A stretch of DNA of 64,000 nucleotides, taken from positions 2,914,001 through 2,978,000 of the forward strand of contig NC_084727.1 in the NCBI RefSeq assembly GCF_033807575.1. The letters run 5' to 3'. The translations under genes were made by a program, and so were the position numbers. Below are positions 32,247-42,308 of the stretch, one piece after another. How positions within the stretch are numbered: position 1 is the stretch's first letter; each line of letters starts with the position of its first letter. The stretch comes from Cydia pomonella (taxonomy: Eukaryota > Arthropoda > Insecta > Lepidoptera > Tortricidae). The notes beneath the pieces are model-generated. The model saw nothing but the letters and a program-made list of their open reading frames with translations, was not told the DNA's origin and ran no database searches.

Positions 32247-33190
32247 TTACACCGCCGGAGTCTCCGTCACCGTTACTTGTACATGGTTTTTTGGATGTGA
32301 AGATAAAATTTTTGGTATGCCCTTTACATATTTGATGTATAAGTTTGGCTTACCATTAGATATTCGAGCTTGAAGTTCTTCTTTTACACTTTTTAGAAAG
32401 TCTCTCTGGTAGGGCGTTTGGTCCGAGTATATTTTAACATTATGTATTTTATTTTTATTTCGGGGTATGTTGTTCACTGTAGCCTTTGATGCAAAGGTCG
32501 CCTTTATTGGGCGAACTTTGTTTTCGACGTATTTACCTAGGCGAATGATCTGCAGAGGATCAGGGCAGTCGTTATATATTGTTTTTATAATCTTTTCAAT
32601 TTCATATTTGTCAAGGACATCTCTATCAGCAGCCTCGGGACCTGCTTCTTGGATACCGACTATAATGGTATTCTTATCTCGAATGGATCGCTGTTGACAT
32701 TCTGCAACGAGCTGATTGTAACTGTCAGGCGTTAACGCAATGGGTGTTCGAGTAACACTTGATCTAAGTGACTGAAGATCCGTTTCTATTACCTTCACTT
32801 TATTTTCGGCGGCCGTTACAGATGTGGTCAAGTTTCTTACATCGGTCTTTAACTAGTTCTGTTCGGCACTCATAGTGTCAATACTAGGCTCGATATGTTA
32901 CCAATTTGATTTTTAATGGTACTCACATCCCGGCAGAGCTTTTCTATATTTTCTGTTTGGGTTTTACTAGAAAATTTTAGTAGAGTCATCATTTCAACCA
33001 TCTGCTTTTTTATTTCTGCCATTTCCGTTAAAAGGTCACCAGAAAAATCAGACAGTTTACGTTTATTACGAAAACCTGGTCTTTGTAAATGTAGTTCAGT
33101 ACCCACTGCAAAGTTTGATTGTGATCCGCTGAGTTCACGGCTGCCACTAACACCGCCTCCATTTGGTCGTTGTAATAAACTCAAACTCAT
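32247..33190 (-). pseudogene. LINE ORF1 (nucleic-acid-binding/gag-like), one frameshift and one stop
   Basis: Two adjoining minus-strand frames form one protein of about 310 residues. The N-terminal part (33190-32870) has a low-complexity head and a probable coiled coil (EIKKQMVEMMTLL, then IEKLCRDVSTIKNQI). The C-terminal part (32831-32247) has RDKNTIIVGIQEAG, IIRLGKY and VRPIKATF, the pattern of the RNA-binding domain of LINE ORF1 proteins. A frameshift near 32885 and a TAG near 32843 separate them. No endonuclease or RT follows downstream. Normal 5' truncation would remove ORF1 first, so an ORF1-only copy is odd. Confidence 0.65.
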
Positions 33191-33693
33191 TATAGCTTCG
33201 TGGCGCTTGAGCGATCAAAGTGCGGACTACGGCTTGAATCTGATAACGAATGCACTGTTCGTAACTGTGATTTGAGTTTTAAGTTATTCGTGATAGGGTC
33301 CACAATATAACAACGGTGTATTTTATTTATTCTTTGCACAAAATTGTAACACGTCTGCACTGTACCGCACGCAAGTCGCTACTTAGTAAACTTCGAACGT
33401 GAAAAATAACTCTCAAGTTAACTTACTCCTAAAAGTATAATTTCCAGCAACAAAATATATCTCAGAGACCATAATAACAAGATTCGCAGTAAACAAGCAA
33501 TAATAAAAACATCGGAAAGTCAAACAAACTTTCCTAACGTCGGGAACTTTTCCCCTGACAAGCGACGAACATTCGCAAGACAGGTTGCGATTCGTTTGTG
33601 TTCGTTCCTTACTGTAGGTACTTATAACATAACAATGACAAAAAGCAATCTGTCAAATTGTCAATATTGTACTTTGTGTAAGGCAAAGGCATA
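33191..33693. other. possible LINE 5' UTR and flanking DNA
   Basis: Upstream (on the minus strand) of the ORF1 start at 33190. GC content near 33200-33280 is slightly raised; no ORF. It could be the element's 5' UTR; the boundary is not visible. Confidence 0.3.
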
Positions 33694-33815
33694 TCTTGCG
33701 AACACCGAATTTCGCAAATTGCGGGCATCTCTCTCTGTCACTCTAATTACGCCTTAATGGGAGTATAAAAGAAAGTTGCCAGCAACTTGCGAACTGCGGT
33801 GTTCGCGGCAGGCCC
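33694..33815. mobile_element. fold-back MITE family 4, copy 2
   Basis: GCGAACACCGAATTTCGCAA, TTGCGGGCATCTCTCTC, CACTCTAATTACGCC and the mirrored GCGAACTGCGGTGTTCGC, then GGCAGGCCCTCA. Confidence 0.65.
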
Positions 33816-33865
33816 TCACCACTCCACGGCCAGCGTGGCCTTGTCTGTCCGACACTAGTGTTTTT

Positions 33866-33955
33866 AGGGTTCCGTAGCCAAATGGCAAAAAACGGAACCC
33901 TTATAGATTCGCCATGTCCGTCTGTCTGTCCGATTATGTCACAGCCACTTTTTTC
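33866..33955 (+). repeat. interspersed repeat with GGGTTCCGTAGCC core
   Basis: TTTTTAGGGTTCCGTAGCCA and AACGGAACCCTTATAGATTC are mutual near-inverses. The inverse copy is at 48420-48545; related cores lie at 22945 and 60990. Confidence 0.7.
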
Positions 33956-35395
33956 CAGGATCGGAAGCCAGTAAACAGAGGCCCTGCTTCTCTCTCACTC
34001 GAATACGCAAGAGCGAAAGAGAGACCTAACGAAATGTCGGTTTTCGTGGTAAGCCCTCAGCACAGCATCTGCTATAGTGAGAATGTATGTAAGCTTGCTA
34101 GGTTCTTACTTATAAGCTTAATTTGAGTTAATTAGGTATGTTGACATGGGTACCATTCATAACATTAATTGCATTCAGACGATGCCGTGCCGTATATGGC
34201 CGTTTATGCGTATGCGTCATATTTATTGCAATTTTTAAGATTCGGACCATTGCAAAGGTTAATTAATAGGGTATTTAATGCTGGGTGAGGGAAATTATTT
34301 GATTACAAAAATATTAAAATAATAAATCGGCAAGCAGTCGTTACAGAGACTTTGACTACAAATATTACTGTTTGTGGATGATCGAAATTACATAATTAGG
34401 TCATGGAATAGGTTGCAAGCTACGATAACTATAGTAAATATATTTATAGTAAATATATTATGCTAATATAGTAAATATATTTATGTATATTCATGTGTAT
34501 TAGCTAATAATACCACACGTGACGCTTATCGGCGCGCGCACCGGGTCGTCGACCTATGCCATTGTCATCGCATTGAGCGCGCCTCTGAACCAGTCAGTAC
34601 AATCTTAAGAAAATCTGAATCTGATGATTAAATTGTGTACGTGTGGACGCTAGATGACATTGACTCCAATTCTTTATGATCATATTGTCAAGTTGATCAT
34701 CCCGTCTGAACGAGTCTTTAGATGAAGCGTCAGAGAGCGACACCTTAGGTGGAAGACACAGTATAGACATAAAATTATCCATTGTGACCATTGTTATAGA
34801 CATATACCACCGTCTGTGGCTAGTATAAGTAGTATAGCTCTAGAACAGAGGTCTTCAAACTTTTTGACCCGCGGGACACGGGCTCAAGATAACGAGAGAT
34901 TAGGCAGTTATCGCACTGTTTTTATTGCTCTAGTGAGTCTAGAGTCTAGACCAGGCTGACCAGGAGGTCGGCAAACTTTTATGAAGAACTAATCATAATA
35001 GTTCGCAATATTCATCAACACCTGCATGTTGTTTGAATGTATAATAGTTGTATTTTCATAAGCGTTTACATATATCGTAATTTTTGGACTGAACACATAT
35101 TTATAATTATTTATTTATGCAAGCGTAGAAAACGGCTACTTACATGAGCCTCATGTATTTTTGAACGTACGCAGAAAGGAGTTCGGAGCCCTCAGTATCT
35201 AAGATATTTGAGGCTAATTCTCAATAGCCACAAGAATAGCGCGTATGCTGTGGATCCATGCCAACCGCGGCAACGTAGTCAAAGGCCGTATGTCTCTACG
35301 GACATACGTACACATACGATTGTGTGGCAAAACGGTCGATTTCGTTTTATTTTAGTATACATATGTAATAAAACATGTGTAATAAAACATATGCT
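33956..35395. other. intronic stretch with repeat scraps
   Basis: A short mirrored segment at 33980-34060 (CTTCTCTCTCACTCG ... GAGCGAAAGAGAGA) and a GAGGTCTTCAAACTTTTTGA word at 34852, typical of degraded hAT-type ends, whose inverse occurs near 43485. Otherwise AT-rich without coding signal. Confidence 0.35.
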
Positions 35396-35446
35396 AAAAT
35401 TCATCAGAATACCGCAAGGGCCACTTGCGGTATTCTGATGAATTTT
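35396..35446. repeat. perfect 23-bp-stem hairpin with 5-nt loop
   Basis: Arm 35396-35418 (ending ATACCGCAAG) and arm 35424-35446 (starting CTTGCGGTAT) are exact reverse complements around the loop GGCCA. No mismatch occurs in 23 pairs. It may be a young fold-back element, a palindromic scar or a small-RNA hairpin; the sequence alone does not decide. Confidence 0.85.
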
Positions 35447-35526
35447 GTTTGTGAGGCAAATAATGTTTTATTTTGACTTAAAACATGTCTCCTATGACAG
35501 GCATTTTAATAGTTAACAAACAGCAG

Positions 35527-35610
35527 TGTACAGTCGCCATCAGATATAACGGAGCGGCAGAGGTGGTCAAAAATATCTGAACATGCCTCTATTGTCAAGG
35601 CGTTAGAGTG
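35527..35610. mobile_element. single arm of a MITE (family 7)
   Basis: TGTACAGTCGCCATCAGATA, GGTCAAAAATATCTGAAC and ATTGTCAAGGCGTTAGAGTG match the left half of the element at 53583-54069; the right arm is missing. Confidence 0.6.
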
Positions 35611-35845
35611 CGTCAGACCAGACATCGGAGTTGTAGACGAGTCAAACCAAATTACGACAGCGTGGAAATGCCACCATGGACATATTTTTATTCAAACAAA
35701 TCATGTAGTTTTAATCAACAATGAAGTCCCCAACCTCGGTAATCTTCGTTTCGTGCCGAGTTGCCAAGCCTTCGTGTTACAGCTGCAATCTTCTTTCCGA
35801 TGTACATAGTATGCACTCCACAGATATCACAATCAATAATCGACT

Positions 35846-36431
35846 TGTGGGGACATATATACATACTTAAACATATACATCGACCGACGTCGTGTCCGTT
35901 ATAGAAACAGTGAAATTGTTCTGATAAGAACAGTTTATAGATCGATCGATTGACACTCTGCGGTTAAGCAGAGAAACGGTGACGTTTGCTCTAACAAGAG
36001 CAGTTTTATGTTGCCCTGACAAGGGCAGTTTATGCATATGCGGAGCCTGCAGCATCCTCTTCGTGTCTTCTACCAGCGAGTATCAAGCAGCGGAGCGGGA
36101 CACGGCGCACCGACGACACGATGTGCACCCTACGGAGGCCGGCCGAGAAAAGGACGGGAACGTTGGCTCGCTTTATTTTATAGGCGCGCGCGAATGCCGC
36201 GGCCACGCGCCGCAACCTCGCGCCCGCGCACCTCACCCCGCGCGTCCCGCGCGGCTACTATTATTTATCACGCTCTTTCCTGTATATAGATCTCTTTCTT
36301 ACATTTCTCTAATTTTGTATAAATTACGCGCATTTTTGTAAATAAATTCATTCAATCTTGTACATAGCTAAAAACGTCTTTCACTCCAAGAACCTTCTGA
36401 TACCTGCCTACATGGTACCTACATCACCATA
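35846..36431 (+). repeat. 5' LTR of the gypsy-type element
   Basis: Begins TGTGGGGACATATATA and ends ACATCACCATA; identical by eye to the 3' LTR, with no indel (constant offset of 4868). It holds a series of small hairpins at 35918-36026, a GC-rich block (36180-36250), a TATA-like TGTATATAG near 36280 and AATAAA at 36341. Confidence 0.93.
35918..36026 (+). promoter_or_regulatory. cluster of four short hairpins in the LTR
   Basis: GTTCT-GATA-AGAAC (35918-35931), CTCTGC-GGTTAA-GCAGAG (35956-35973), GCTCT-AACA-AGAGC (35988-36001) and GCCCT-GACA-AGGGC (36013-36026). Three share a 4-nt loop of the form (G/A)A(T/C)A and are followed by AGTTT; their stems differ by paired changes. The same cluster is in the 3' LTR at 40786-40894. 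It may act at the RNA or DNA level in element expression or packaging; function unknown. Confidence 0.6.
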
Positions 36432-36432
36432 G

Positions 36433-36450
36433 TGGTGACCACCGACTGAG
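36433..36450 (+). other. candidate primer-binding site
   Basis: TGGTGACCACCGACTGAG starts one base after the 5' LTR, where a tRNA primer anneals in LTR elements; TGG at its start is usual. The tRNA was not identified. Confidence 0.5.
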
Positions 36451-36472
36451 CAGAAGATAATCAAGCAAGAAG

Positions 36473-37426
36473 ATGTCTCCCAACCCGAAGGACGACGTTA
36501 CTCCGCAAGAAGAGAGCAGCCCATCTTCAGCAGCAGCAACTTTATCCCACGACGTGGCGGCGATATCGCTCTCTCTTCGCGTCCCACCGTTCTGGCGAGA
36601 CCAACCAGTACTCTGGTTTTGCAGTTTCGAGGCGGCAACGGCAGAGGTGAAGAGAAGCCAGGCGCAGCTCGCTCAGATGGTTATCGCGCAGCTAGAAAAG
36701 CAAGACATACAGAACATTAGCGACCTCATCTACTCACCGCCTGAAGAGAATTATTATACAGCGATAAAAAACAGACTCATCTCTGTATACGAGGAGAGTA
36801 ACAGCGCGCAGACGAAGAAACTGCTATCTCAGGTCGAGCTCGGGGAGCAGAAGCCCAGTCAGCTGTTACGACGGATGCAGACGTTGAATAAGGACAAGTT
36901 TCCCGAGACAACGATACAGATGATGTGGCTCGATCATCTTCCGCCACACGTACGCTCCGTGCTCACCGTCAGCGAAGCGTTCCAGATCAAAACTACGCTC
37001 GAGGACCTCGCGCTGCTCGCCGACAAAATGATGGAGCACACGCCATCATCATCGAACCAAATCGCCGCAGTCGCTCCTCCCGCCGTCATACCACCTTCGT
37101 TACCACCGCCACTACCTCAACCAACTGCGTCAGCTCTCGACACGCAATACCTCATCGGCGAAATAAGAAGACTCTCACTCGAAGTCGCCGAGCTTCGCTC
37201 GAGACCGCGTGAAAACTACAATCAACGCTACAGCCGCTCAAGCAGACGATTTCCATCACGTACCCGTAACAACTCTCAATCGCAAGATCGAAGACCGCGT
37301 AGCCCAAGAAACTCACCACTGCCGTACTGCCATTACCATCGACGTTTCGGCATGGACGCACAGAAATGCGCACAACCGTGCAGCTTCAAGCCGATCCCGC
37401 CATCATCACCAGCGTCGGAAAACTAA
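36473..37426 (+). CDS. Gag-like structural protein of the gypsy-type element, 317 aa
   Basis: This is the first ORF after the 5' LTR. It would form the particle that packages element RNA. After a Ser/Pro-rich head come FWRDQPVLWFCSFEAATAEV and FPETTIQMMWLDHLPPHVRS, the capsid-like region typical of insect gypsy-group Gag. The C-terminus is Arg/Ser-rich (nucleic-acid binding) and ends with a Cys/His cluster, CHYHRRFGMDAQKCAQPC, instead of the canonical CCHC knuckle. Its last 61 bases overlap the start of pol, which lies in the -1 frame; a GGAAAAC just before the gag stop is a possible slip site (inference). No internal stops. Confidence 0.88.
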   Translation: MSPNPKDDVTPQEESSPSSAAATLSHDVAAISLSLRVPPFWRDQPVLWFCSFEAATAEVKRSQAQLAQMVIAQLEKQDIQNISDLIYSPPEENYYTAIKNRLISVYEESNSAQTKKLLSQVELGEQKPSQLLRRMQTLNKDKFPETTIQMMWLDHLPPHVRSVLTVSEAFQIKTTLEDLALLADKMMEHTPSSSNQIAAVAPPAVIPPSLPPPLPQPTASALDTQYLIGEIRRLSLEVAELRSRPRENYNQRYSRSSRRFPSRTRNNSQSQDRRPRSPRNSPLPYCHYHRRFGMDAQKCAQPCSFKPIPPSSPASEN

Positions 37427-40400
37427 ATGTAACGCTGGCTGCGGCGGAAACCGGCGTTACCACCAAATCCCACCGCCTCTTCGTACGAGACCGAACCAGC
37501 AAACTCGTCTTCTTGGTAGACACCGGCGCGAACATCTCCGTTCTACCAAGGACACCCGGCACGAAGGCGCAACCACTTCCATTTCAACTCTACGCCGCTA
37601 ATAACACCGTCATTCCTACCTATGGCGAGAAGACGCTAGAACTCGATCTCAACCTACGCCGACCATTCCGGTGGAAATTCATCATCGCTGCAGTTTCGAA
37701 ACCCATCATCGGCGCAGATCTCCTGGACTACCACCACATCGTCGTGGACATCACCAAGAGAAGATTGATCGACGGCAAGACCCTACTGTACACTAACGCA
37801 CAGCTCTGTACTGACGCTAACATACCTACCGTGCGCAGTATAGACGTGCAACAATCGTACCACAACATTCTTGCCGACTACCCTGGTACCACTCGCCTAA
37901 CATCCATGAAACTCAGCCCGAAACACAACGTCGAACACTTCATTGAAACAACTGGACCACCACTTCACTGCAGACCACGTCCAATCGCACCGCACCGCTA
38001 CGAACTCGTGAAGAAGGAATTTGCCAACATGATGGAGCAGGGCCTATGCAGACCAAGCAAAAGCCCTTGGGCATCACCTCTTCACGTGGTACCTAAGAAG
38101 AACGGCGAATTACGTGTGTGTGGAGATTACCGACGGCTTAACGCAATCACTAAGCCCGACCGCTACCCAATCCCACGCATACGTGATTTTACCTACCAAC
38201 TCGCCGGCAAACAAATATTCTCAACATTGGACCTCAACCGCGCATACCAGCAACTACCAATAGCAGAGCAAGATGTCGAGAAGAGCGCCATCATAACACC
38301 ATTCGGCCTATTCGAATTTCCGAGAATGTGCCCCGGACTCAAAAACTGCGGACAGACGTTTCAACGCTTTATTCACGAAGTACTACGCGACCTTGACTTC
38401 GTGTTCCCATTCGTCGACGACCTACTTGTTGCATCGGCCGACGAAAAAACACACGAGCAACACCTACGCGCCGTACTACGCCGACTCGAAGACTACGGCA
38501 TAACAATCAACCCGTCGAAATGCGTATTCGGTCAGCCATCGGTCAAATTCTTGGGCTACGAAGTCAGCAAAGATGGCATACGACCGCCTACCGAAAAAGT
38601 GCAAGCAATCATCGACTACCCTAAGCCGAAAAACATCGACGAACTTCGAAGATTTCTCGGCATGTTGAATTTTTACCGCGAAAACATCAAAAACGCCGCA
38701 CAGATTCAAGCACCGCTCTGCAAATACCTACACAATGCGAAGAAGCGCGACAAGACAGAAATCAGCTGGGACAACGAAGCCGACGAAGCATTCAACGCGT
38801 GCAAAGTGAGCATACAAAACGCCGCCTTGCTCGCGCACCCCTCCCACCACGCACCGCTAGCAATCTTCTGTGACGCAAGCGACAAAGCCGCGGGAGCTTC
38901 GTTAAACCAATTCGTCAACGACGCTTGGCAACCACTTGGCTATTTTTCCAAGAAATTCTCCGACGCCCAGACTAGATACAGCACTTTCGACCGTGAGCTA
39001 CTCGCTATCTACCTAAGTACGAAGCACTTCAGAAAAATGTTCGAAGGAAGAGAATTGATCATATTCACCGACCACAAACCGCTTACATACGCATTTACGA
39101 AAACAAGTACAAACAACGAGTCACCGCGCCGCACTCGTCAGCTGTTGTATATTAGTGAATTTACAACCGATATACGACACATTCCTGGAACCCAAAATGC
39201 CGCTGCCGACGCCCTATCTCGCATCGAAGCCATCTCCTGTCCATCTCCGATCGACTACAAACTACTGGCAGAAGCGCAAGAGCGAGATAGCAACACAATC
39301 AAAACACTCGCACAGCAAGATAACTTAATAATAAAACAAGTTGAAATTCCCGGAACTACCTACAAACTATTCTGCGAAACATCAACGCCGCACTTACGAC
39401 CTTACGTACCAGAAGAGTATCGCCGTGCCGCTTTCAACGCAGTACATAACATCAGTCATCCCGGAATCAAAACGTCACGAAAACTCGTCGCACAACGCTA
39501 CTTTTGGCCCGGCCTAAATGCCGATGTAGGCAAATGGGCAAAAGTATGCGTACACTGCCAACGCGCCAAGATTCAACGACACACTTCAAGCCCTCTTTCA
39601 AGTTTCCCGCCAACTACAAGGTTCGAACATATACACATCGACCTTGTAGGACCTCTACCTACGGCCGCCAGTGGACATCGCTACTTACTCACAATGATCG
39701 ATCGCGCAACTAGATGGCCCGAAGCGATACCTTTATGCGAGATCACCGCCGAAGACGTCGCCAAAGCACTATACGAAGGCTGGATTTCCCGCTTCGGCTG
39801 CCCCGCTACGATCACGACCGATCAAGGACGGCAATTCGAAAGTCGAGTATTTGCGTCACTCACACGCCTACTCGGCATCGAAAGAACCCGTTCAACGCCG
39901 TACCACCCTGAATCGAACGCTATGATAGAACGTTTCCATAGAAGTCTCAAGGCCGCACTCAAAGCTAGACTACAAAGCGAGAAGTCATGGATCGACACAA
40001 TACCTAGTGTTCTACTTGGACTACGAGCCGCACTACGAACAGACACCGGTGTAAGCCCAGCCCTACTCACTTACGGCTGCAGTGTACGATTACCCGGCGA
40101 ACTATTATTACCTACGCGCAATGACGTCACCATGGACTCCGATTTCGTCGAGAAACTTCGAGCGACACTACAAAGCCTAACGCCCATATCAACGATCCCA
40201 CATAGCACCAAGAGGCCTATATTCGTCCACCGTGACCTTCAAACCTGCGAACAAGTATTCGTACGAGTCGACGCTGTAAAGAAGCCGTTACAAGCACCTT
40301 ACGACGGACCCTACCGAGTACTAAAACGCAACGATAAAGTATTCACCCTGCAGCTACCTAACCGCCAGATGAACATTTCGATCGACCGCCTAAAACCCGC

Positions 40401-40704
40401 ATTTATCATCGCCGACACCGAGCAAGATATACCTACATCTACGAGCGCAACAGATATACCTACAACTACAAGTTCAACGACCGCAACGAACATACCTACG
40501 ACAACATCGAGTACTACGCAACCTACGCTATCACCGAGTTTACCGACATCACAAGACACCAAAAACGACAACAACAACAACCAACAACAGAAAAAAGGCA
40601 TCCTGAAAAGAAGAAACGGACCCGACACAACCACGACCACTCAAGTAAGCACAAGCACAACACGCCGAGGCCGCACTATTCGCCTGCCGGTACGCTTCGC
40701 TTGA
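37366..40704 (+). CDS. Pol polyprotein of the gypsy-type element, 1112 aa
   Basis: Domains in order: aspartic protease with FLVDTGANIS (about 45-55); reverse transcriptase with STLDLNRAYQQL (about 286-297) and FVDDLL at the active site (about 348, Phe instead of the usual Tyr); RNase H with FCDASDKAAGASL (about 500) and TDHKPL (about 567); integrase with an H-H-C-C finger (HNISHPG ... CVHCQ, about 693-731) and a D-D-35-E core (IDLVGPLP, TTDQGRQFES, then E in HPESNAMIERF, about 758-853). The tail is Thr/Gln-rich. The frame is uninterrupted. The Met at 37366 is simply the first in frame; expression as a Gag-Pol fusion by -1 frameshift is more likely. Confidence 0.93.
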   Translation: MRTTVQLQADPAIITSVGKLNVTLAAAETGVTTKSHRLFVRDRTSKLVFLVDTGANISVLPRTPGTKAQPLPFQLYAANNTVIPTYGEKTLELDLNLRRPFRWKFIIAAVSKPIIGADLLDYHHIVVDITKRRLIDGKTLLYTNAQLCTDANIPTVRSIDVQQSYHNILADYPGTTRLTSMKLSPKHNVEHFIETTGPPLHCRPRPIAPHRYELVKKEFANMMEQGLCRPSKSPWASPLHVVPKKNGELRVCGDYRRLNAITKPDRYPIPRIRDFTYQLAGKQIFSTLDLNRAYQQLPIAEQDVEKSAIITPFGLFEFPRMCPGLKNCGQTFQRFIHEVLRDLDFVFPFVDDLLVASADEKTHEQHLRAVLRRLEDYGITINPSKCVFGQPSVKFLGYEVSKDGIRPPTEKVQAIIDYPKPKNIDELRRFLGMLNFYRENIKNAAQIQAPLCKYLHNAKKRDKTEISWDNEADEAFNACKVSIQNAALLAHPSHHAPLAIFCDASDKAAGASLNQFVNDAWQPLGYFSKKFSDAQTRYSTFDRELLAIYLSTKHFRKMFEGRELIIFTDHKPLTYAFTKTSTNNESPRRTRQLLYISEFTTDIRHIPGTQNAAADALSRIEAISCPSPIDYKLLAEAQERDSNTIKTLAQQDNLIIKQVEIPGTTYKLFCETSTPHLRPYVPEEYRRAAFNAVHNISHPGIKTSRKLVAQRYFWPGLNADVGKWAKVCVHCQRAKIQRHTSSPLSSFPPTTRFEHIHIDLVGPLPTAASGHRYLLTMIDRATRWPEAIPLCEITAEDVAKALYEGWISRFGCPATITTDQGRQFESRVFASLTRLLGIERTRSTPYHPESNAMIERFHRSLKAALKARLQSEKSWIDTIPSVLLGLRAALRTDTGVSPALLTYGCSVRLPGELLLPTRNDVTMDSDFVEKLRATLQSLTPISTIPHSTKRPIFVHRDLQTCEQVFVRVDAVKKPLQAPYDGPYRVLKRNDKVFTLQLPNRQMNISIDRLKPAFIIADTEQDIPTSTSATDIPTTTSSTTATNIPTTTSSTTQPTLSPSLPTSQDTKNDNNNNQQQKKGILKRRNGPDTTTTTQVSTSTTRRGRTIRLPVRFA

Positions 40705-40711
40705 GAGGGAG
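40704..40711 (+). other. polypurine tract
   Basis: AGAGGGAG directly before the 3' LTR (40714), the usual place of plus-strand DNA priming. It also overlaps the end of pol. Confidence 0.65.
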
Positions 40712-40713
40712 CC

Positions 40714-41299
40714 TGTGGGGACATATATACATACTTAAACATATACATCGACCGACGTCGTGTCCGTTATAGAAACAGTGAAATTGTTCTGATAAGAACA
40801 GTTTATAGATCGATCGATTGACACTCTGCGGTTAAGCAGAGAAACGGTGACGTTTGCTCTAACAAGAGCAGTTTTATGTTGCCCTGACAAGGGCAGTTTA
40901 TGCATATGCGGAGCCTGCAGCATCCTCTTCGTGTCTTCTACCAGCGAGTATCAAGCAGCGGAGCGGGACACGGCGCACCGACGACACGATGTGCACCCTA
41001 CGGAGGCCGGCCGAGAAAAGGACGGGAACGTTGGCTCGCTTTATTTTATAGGCGCGCGCGAATGCCGCGGCCACGCGCCGCAACCTCGCGCCCGCGCACC
41101 TCACCCCGCGCGTCCCGCGCGGCTACTATTATTTATCACGCTCTTTCCTGTATATAGATCTCTTTCTTACATTTCTCTAATTTTGTATAAATTACGCGCA
41201 TTTTTGTAAATAAATTCATTCAATCTTGTACATAGCTAAAAACGTCTTTCACTCCAAGAACCTTCTGATACCTGCCTACATGGTACCTACATCACCATA
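40714..41299 (+). repeat. 3' LTR of the gypsy-type element
   Basis: Identical by eye to 35846-36431, with the same length and no indel. Confidence 0.93.
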
Positions 41300-41647
41300 G
41301 ACTTGATGAAAACTAGATGACTGTATTAAGAAAAGTAGTCAATAAAAAAATGTTTTGACAATAAACTTAATTAGCTTGAGTCATCCATTAGCCTGACCTT
41401 GATAGTTATCTAATGAAGCAATTAGACTACCTCATATGAACGGCACGTTTATCATTAGTGCCTTATCTGCTTAACCTACATGTACATACTTATGTTCAGA
41501 TCTTTTGTTATTATACTTGTTACTGACTGATTAACAACATAATTAAAATACACTATTTAAAGTTGATATGTTAGCTCCACACAAAGCACATGGCGACTGA
41601 TATTTTAAGTATAAGCTAATTACAATAGACTATTTATCGTTTTGTTT

Positions 41648-41840
41648 ACAGCATTTATTCGTGTGATGAGCATGGATATTTGTTCCTGATTCATGGGTGT
41701 TTTCTATGTATTTAAGTATTTATAAATATTTATATATTATGTATATATCGTTGTCTAAGTACCCTCAACACAAGCCTTATTGAGCGTACTGTGGGACTTA
41801 GTCAATTTGTGTAATAATGTCCTATAATATTTATTTATTT
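41648..41840 (+). mobile_element. tRNA-derived SINE, head-truncated
   Basis: Starts at GCATTTATTCGTGTGATGAG in the family body and ends TGTCCTATAATATTTATTT; the pol III promoter head is absent. Confidence 0.78.
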
Positions 41841-42308
41841 AAAATTAATGTACGTTGGTATTGTTCTAAAACATGTGTTGTACTACTTGTACTTAATACG
41901 TTTCTAAAGTTAGCTCTGTCAAAGTCGTCGCACAGTTACTTTTTGCATTTTGTCATATTTTGTATGGACCGTCAAAAATCAATGTTAGATTTAGGAAACA
42001 CAGTTGTCCTTACTGTAAAAGTACAAAACACAAATAAGGCATAGAATAGGCAGTACAAAGGCAAACATATCCTTTTAACTTGGTGTTCTTCCAGTTAACC
42101 ATTAATTTGGTAAGTGAACACTTTTTGACTTTTTTTTCAGTCGATAGTTTTCATGATCTAATCCAAAATGAGAGGATATAATCCAAAATGGGTAGTATGA
42201 CGGAAAAATGAACGTAAATGGTATATAACTAACATGAACATTACGTTCATTGTAGGAAGTGTAATTTCTGTACGGTAGTATTATTTATTCTGTGGTAATA
42301 TCTTATAC

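Larger units (their letters stand above)
35846..41299 (+). mobile_element. complete Ty3/gypsy-type LTR retrotransposon
   Basis: Two 586-bp LTRs flank gag and pol. The host tetramer GACT occurs immediately before the 5' LTR (35842-35845) and immediately after the 3' LTR (41300-41303), a 4-bp TSD. Domain order protease, RT, RNase H, integrase is that of Ty3/gypsy. There is no env-like ORF after pol. The LTRs look identical and both ORFs are open, so the insertion is recent and may be competent (inference). It lies in sense orientation in the inferred large intron of the SERAC1-like gene. The element is markedly more GC-rich than its surroundings. Confidence 0.95.

Noticed and set aside
35867..36341. 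Several short ORFs on both strands at 35867-36341, duplicated exactly at 40735-41209
   Set aside because: They lie within the two LTRs and repeat only because the LTRs are identical.
40311..40640. Minus-strand Val-rich ORF of 109 codons
   Set aside because: Antisense to the Thr-rich end of pol; composition is a shadow effect.
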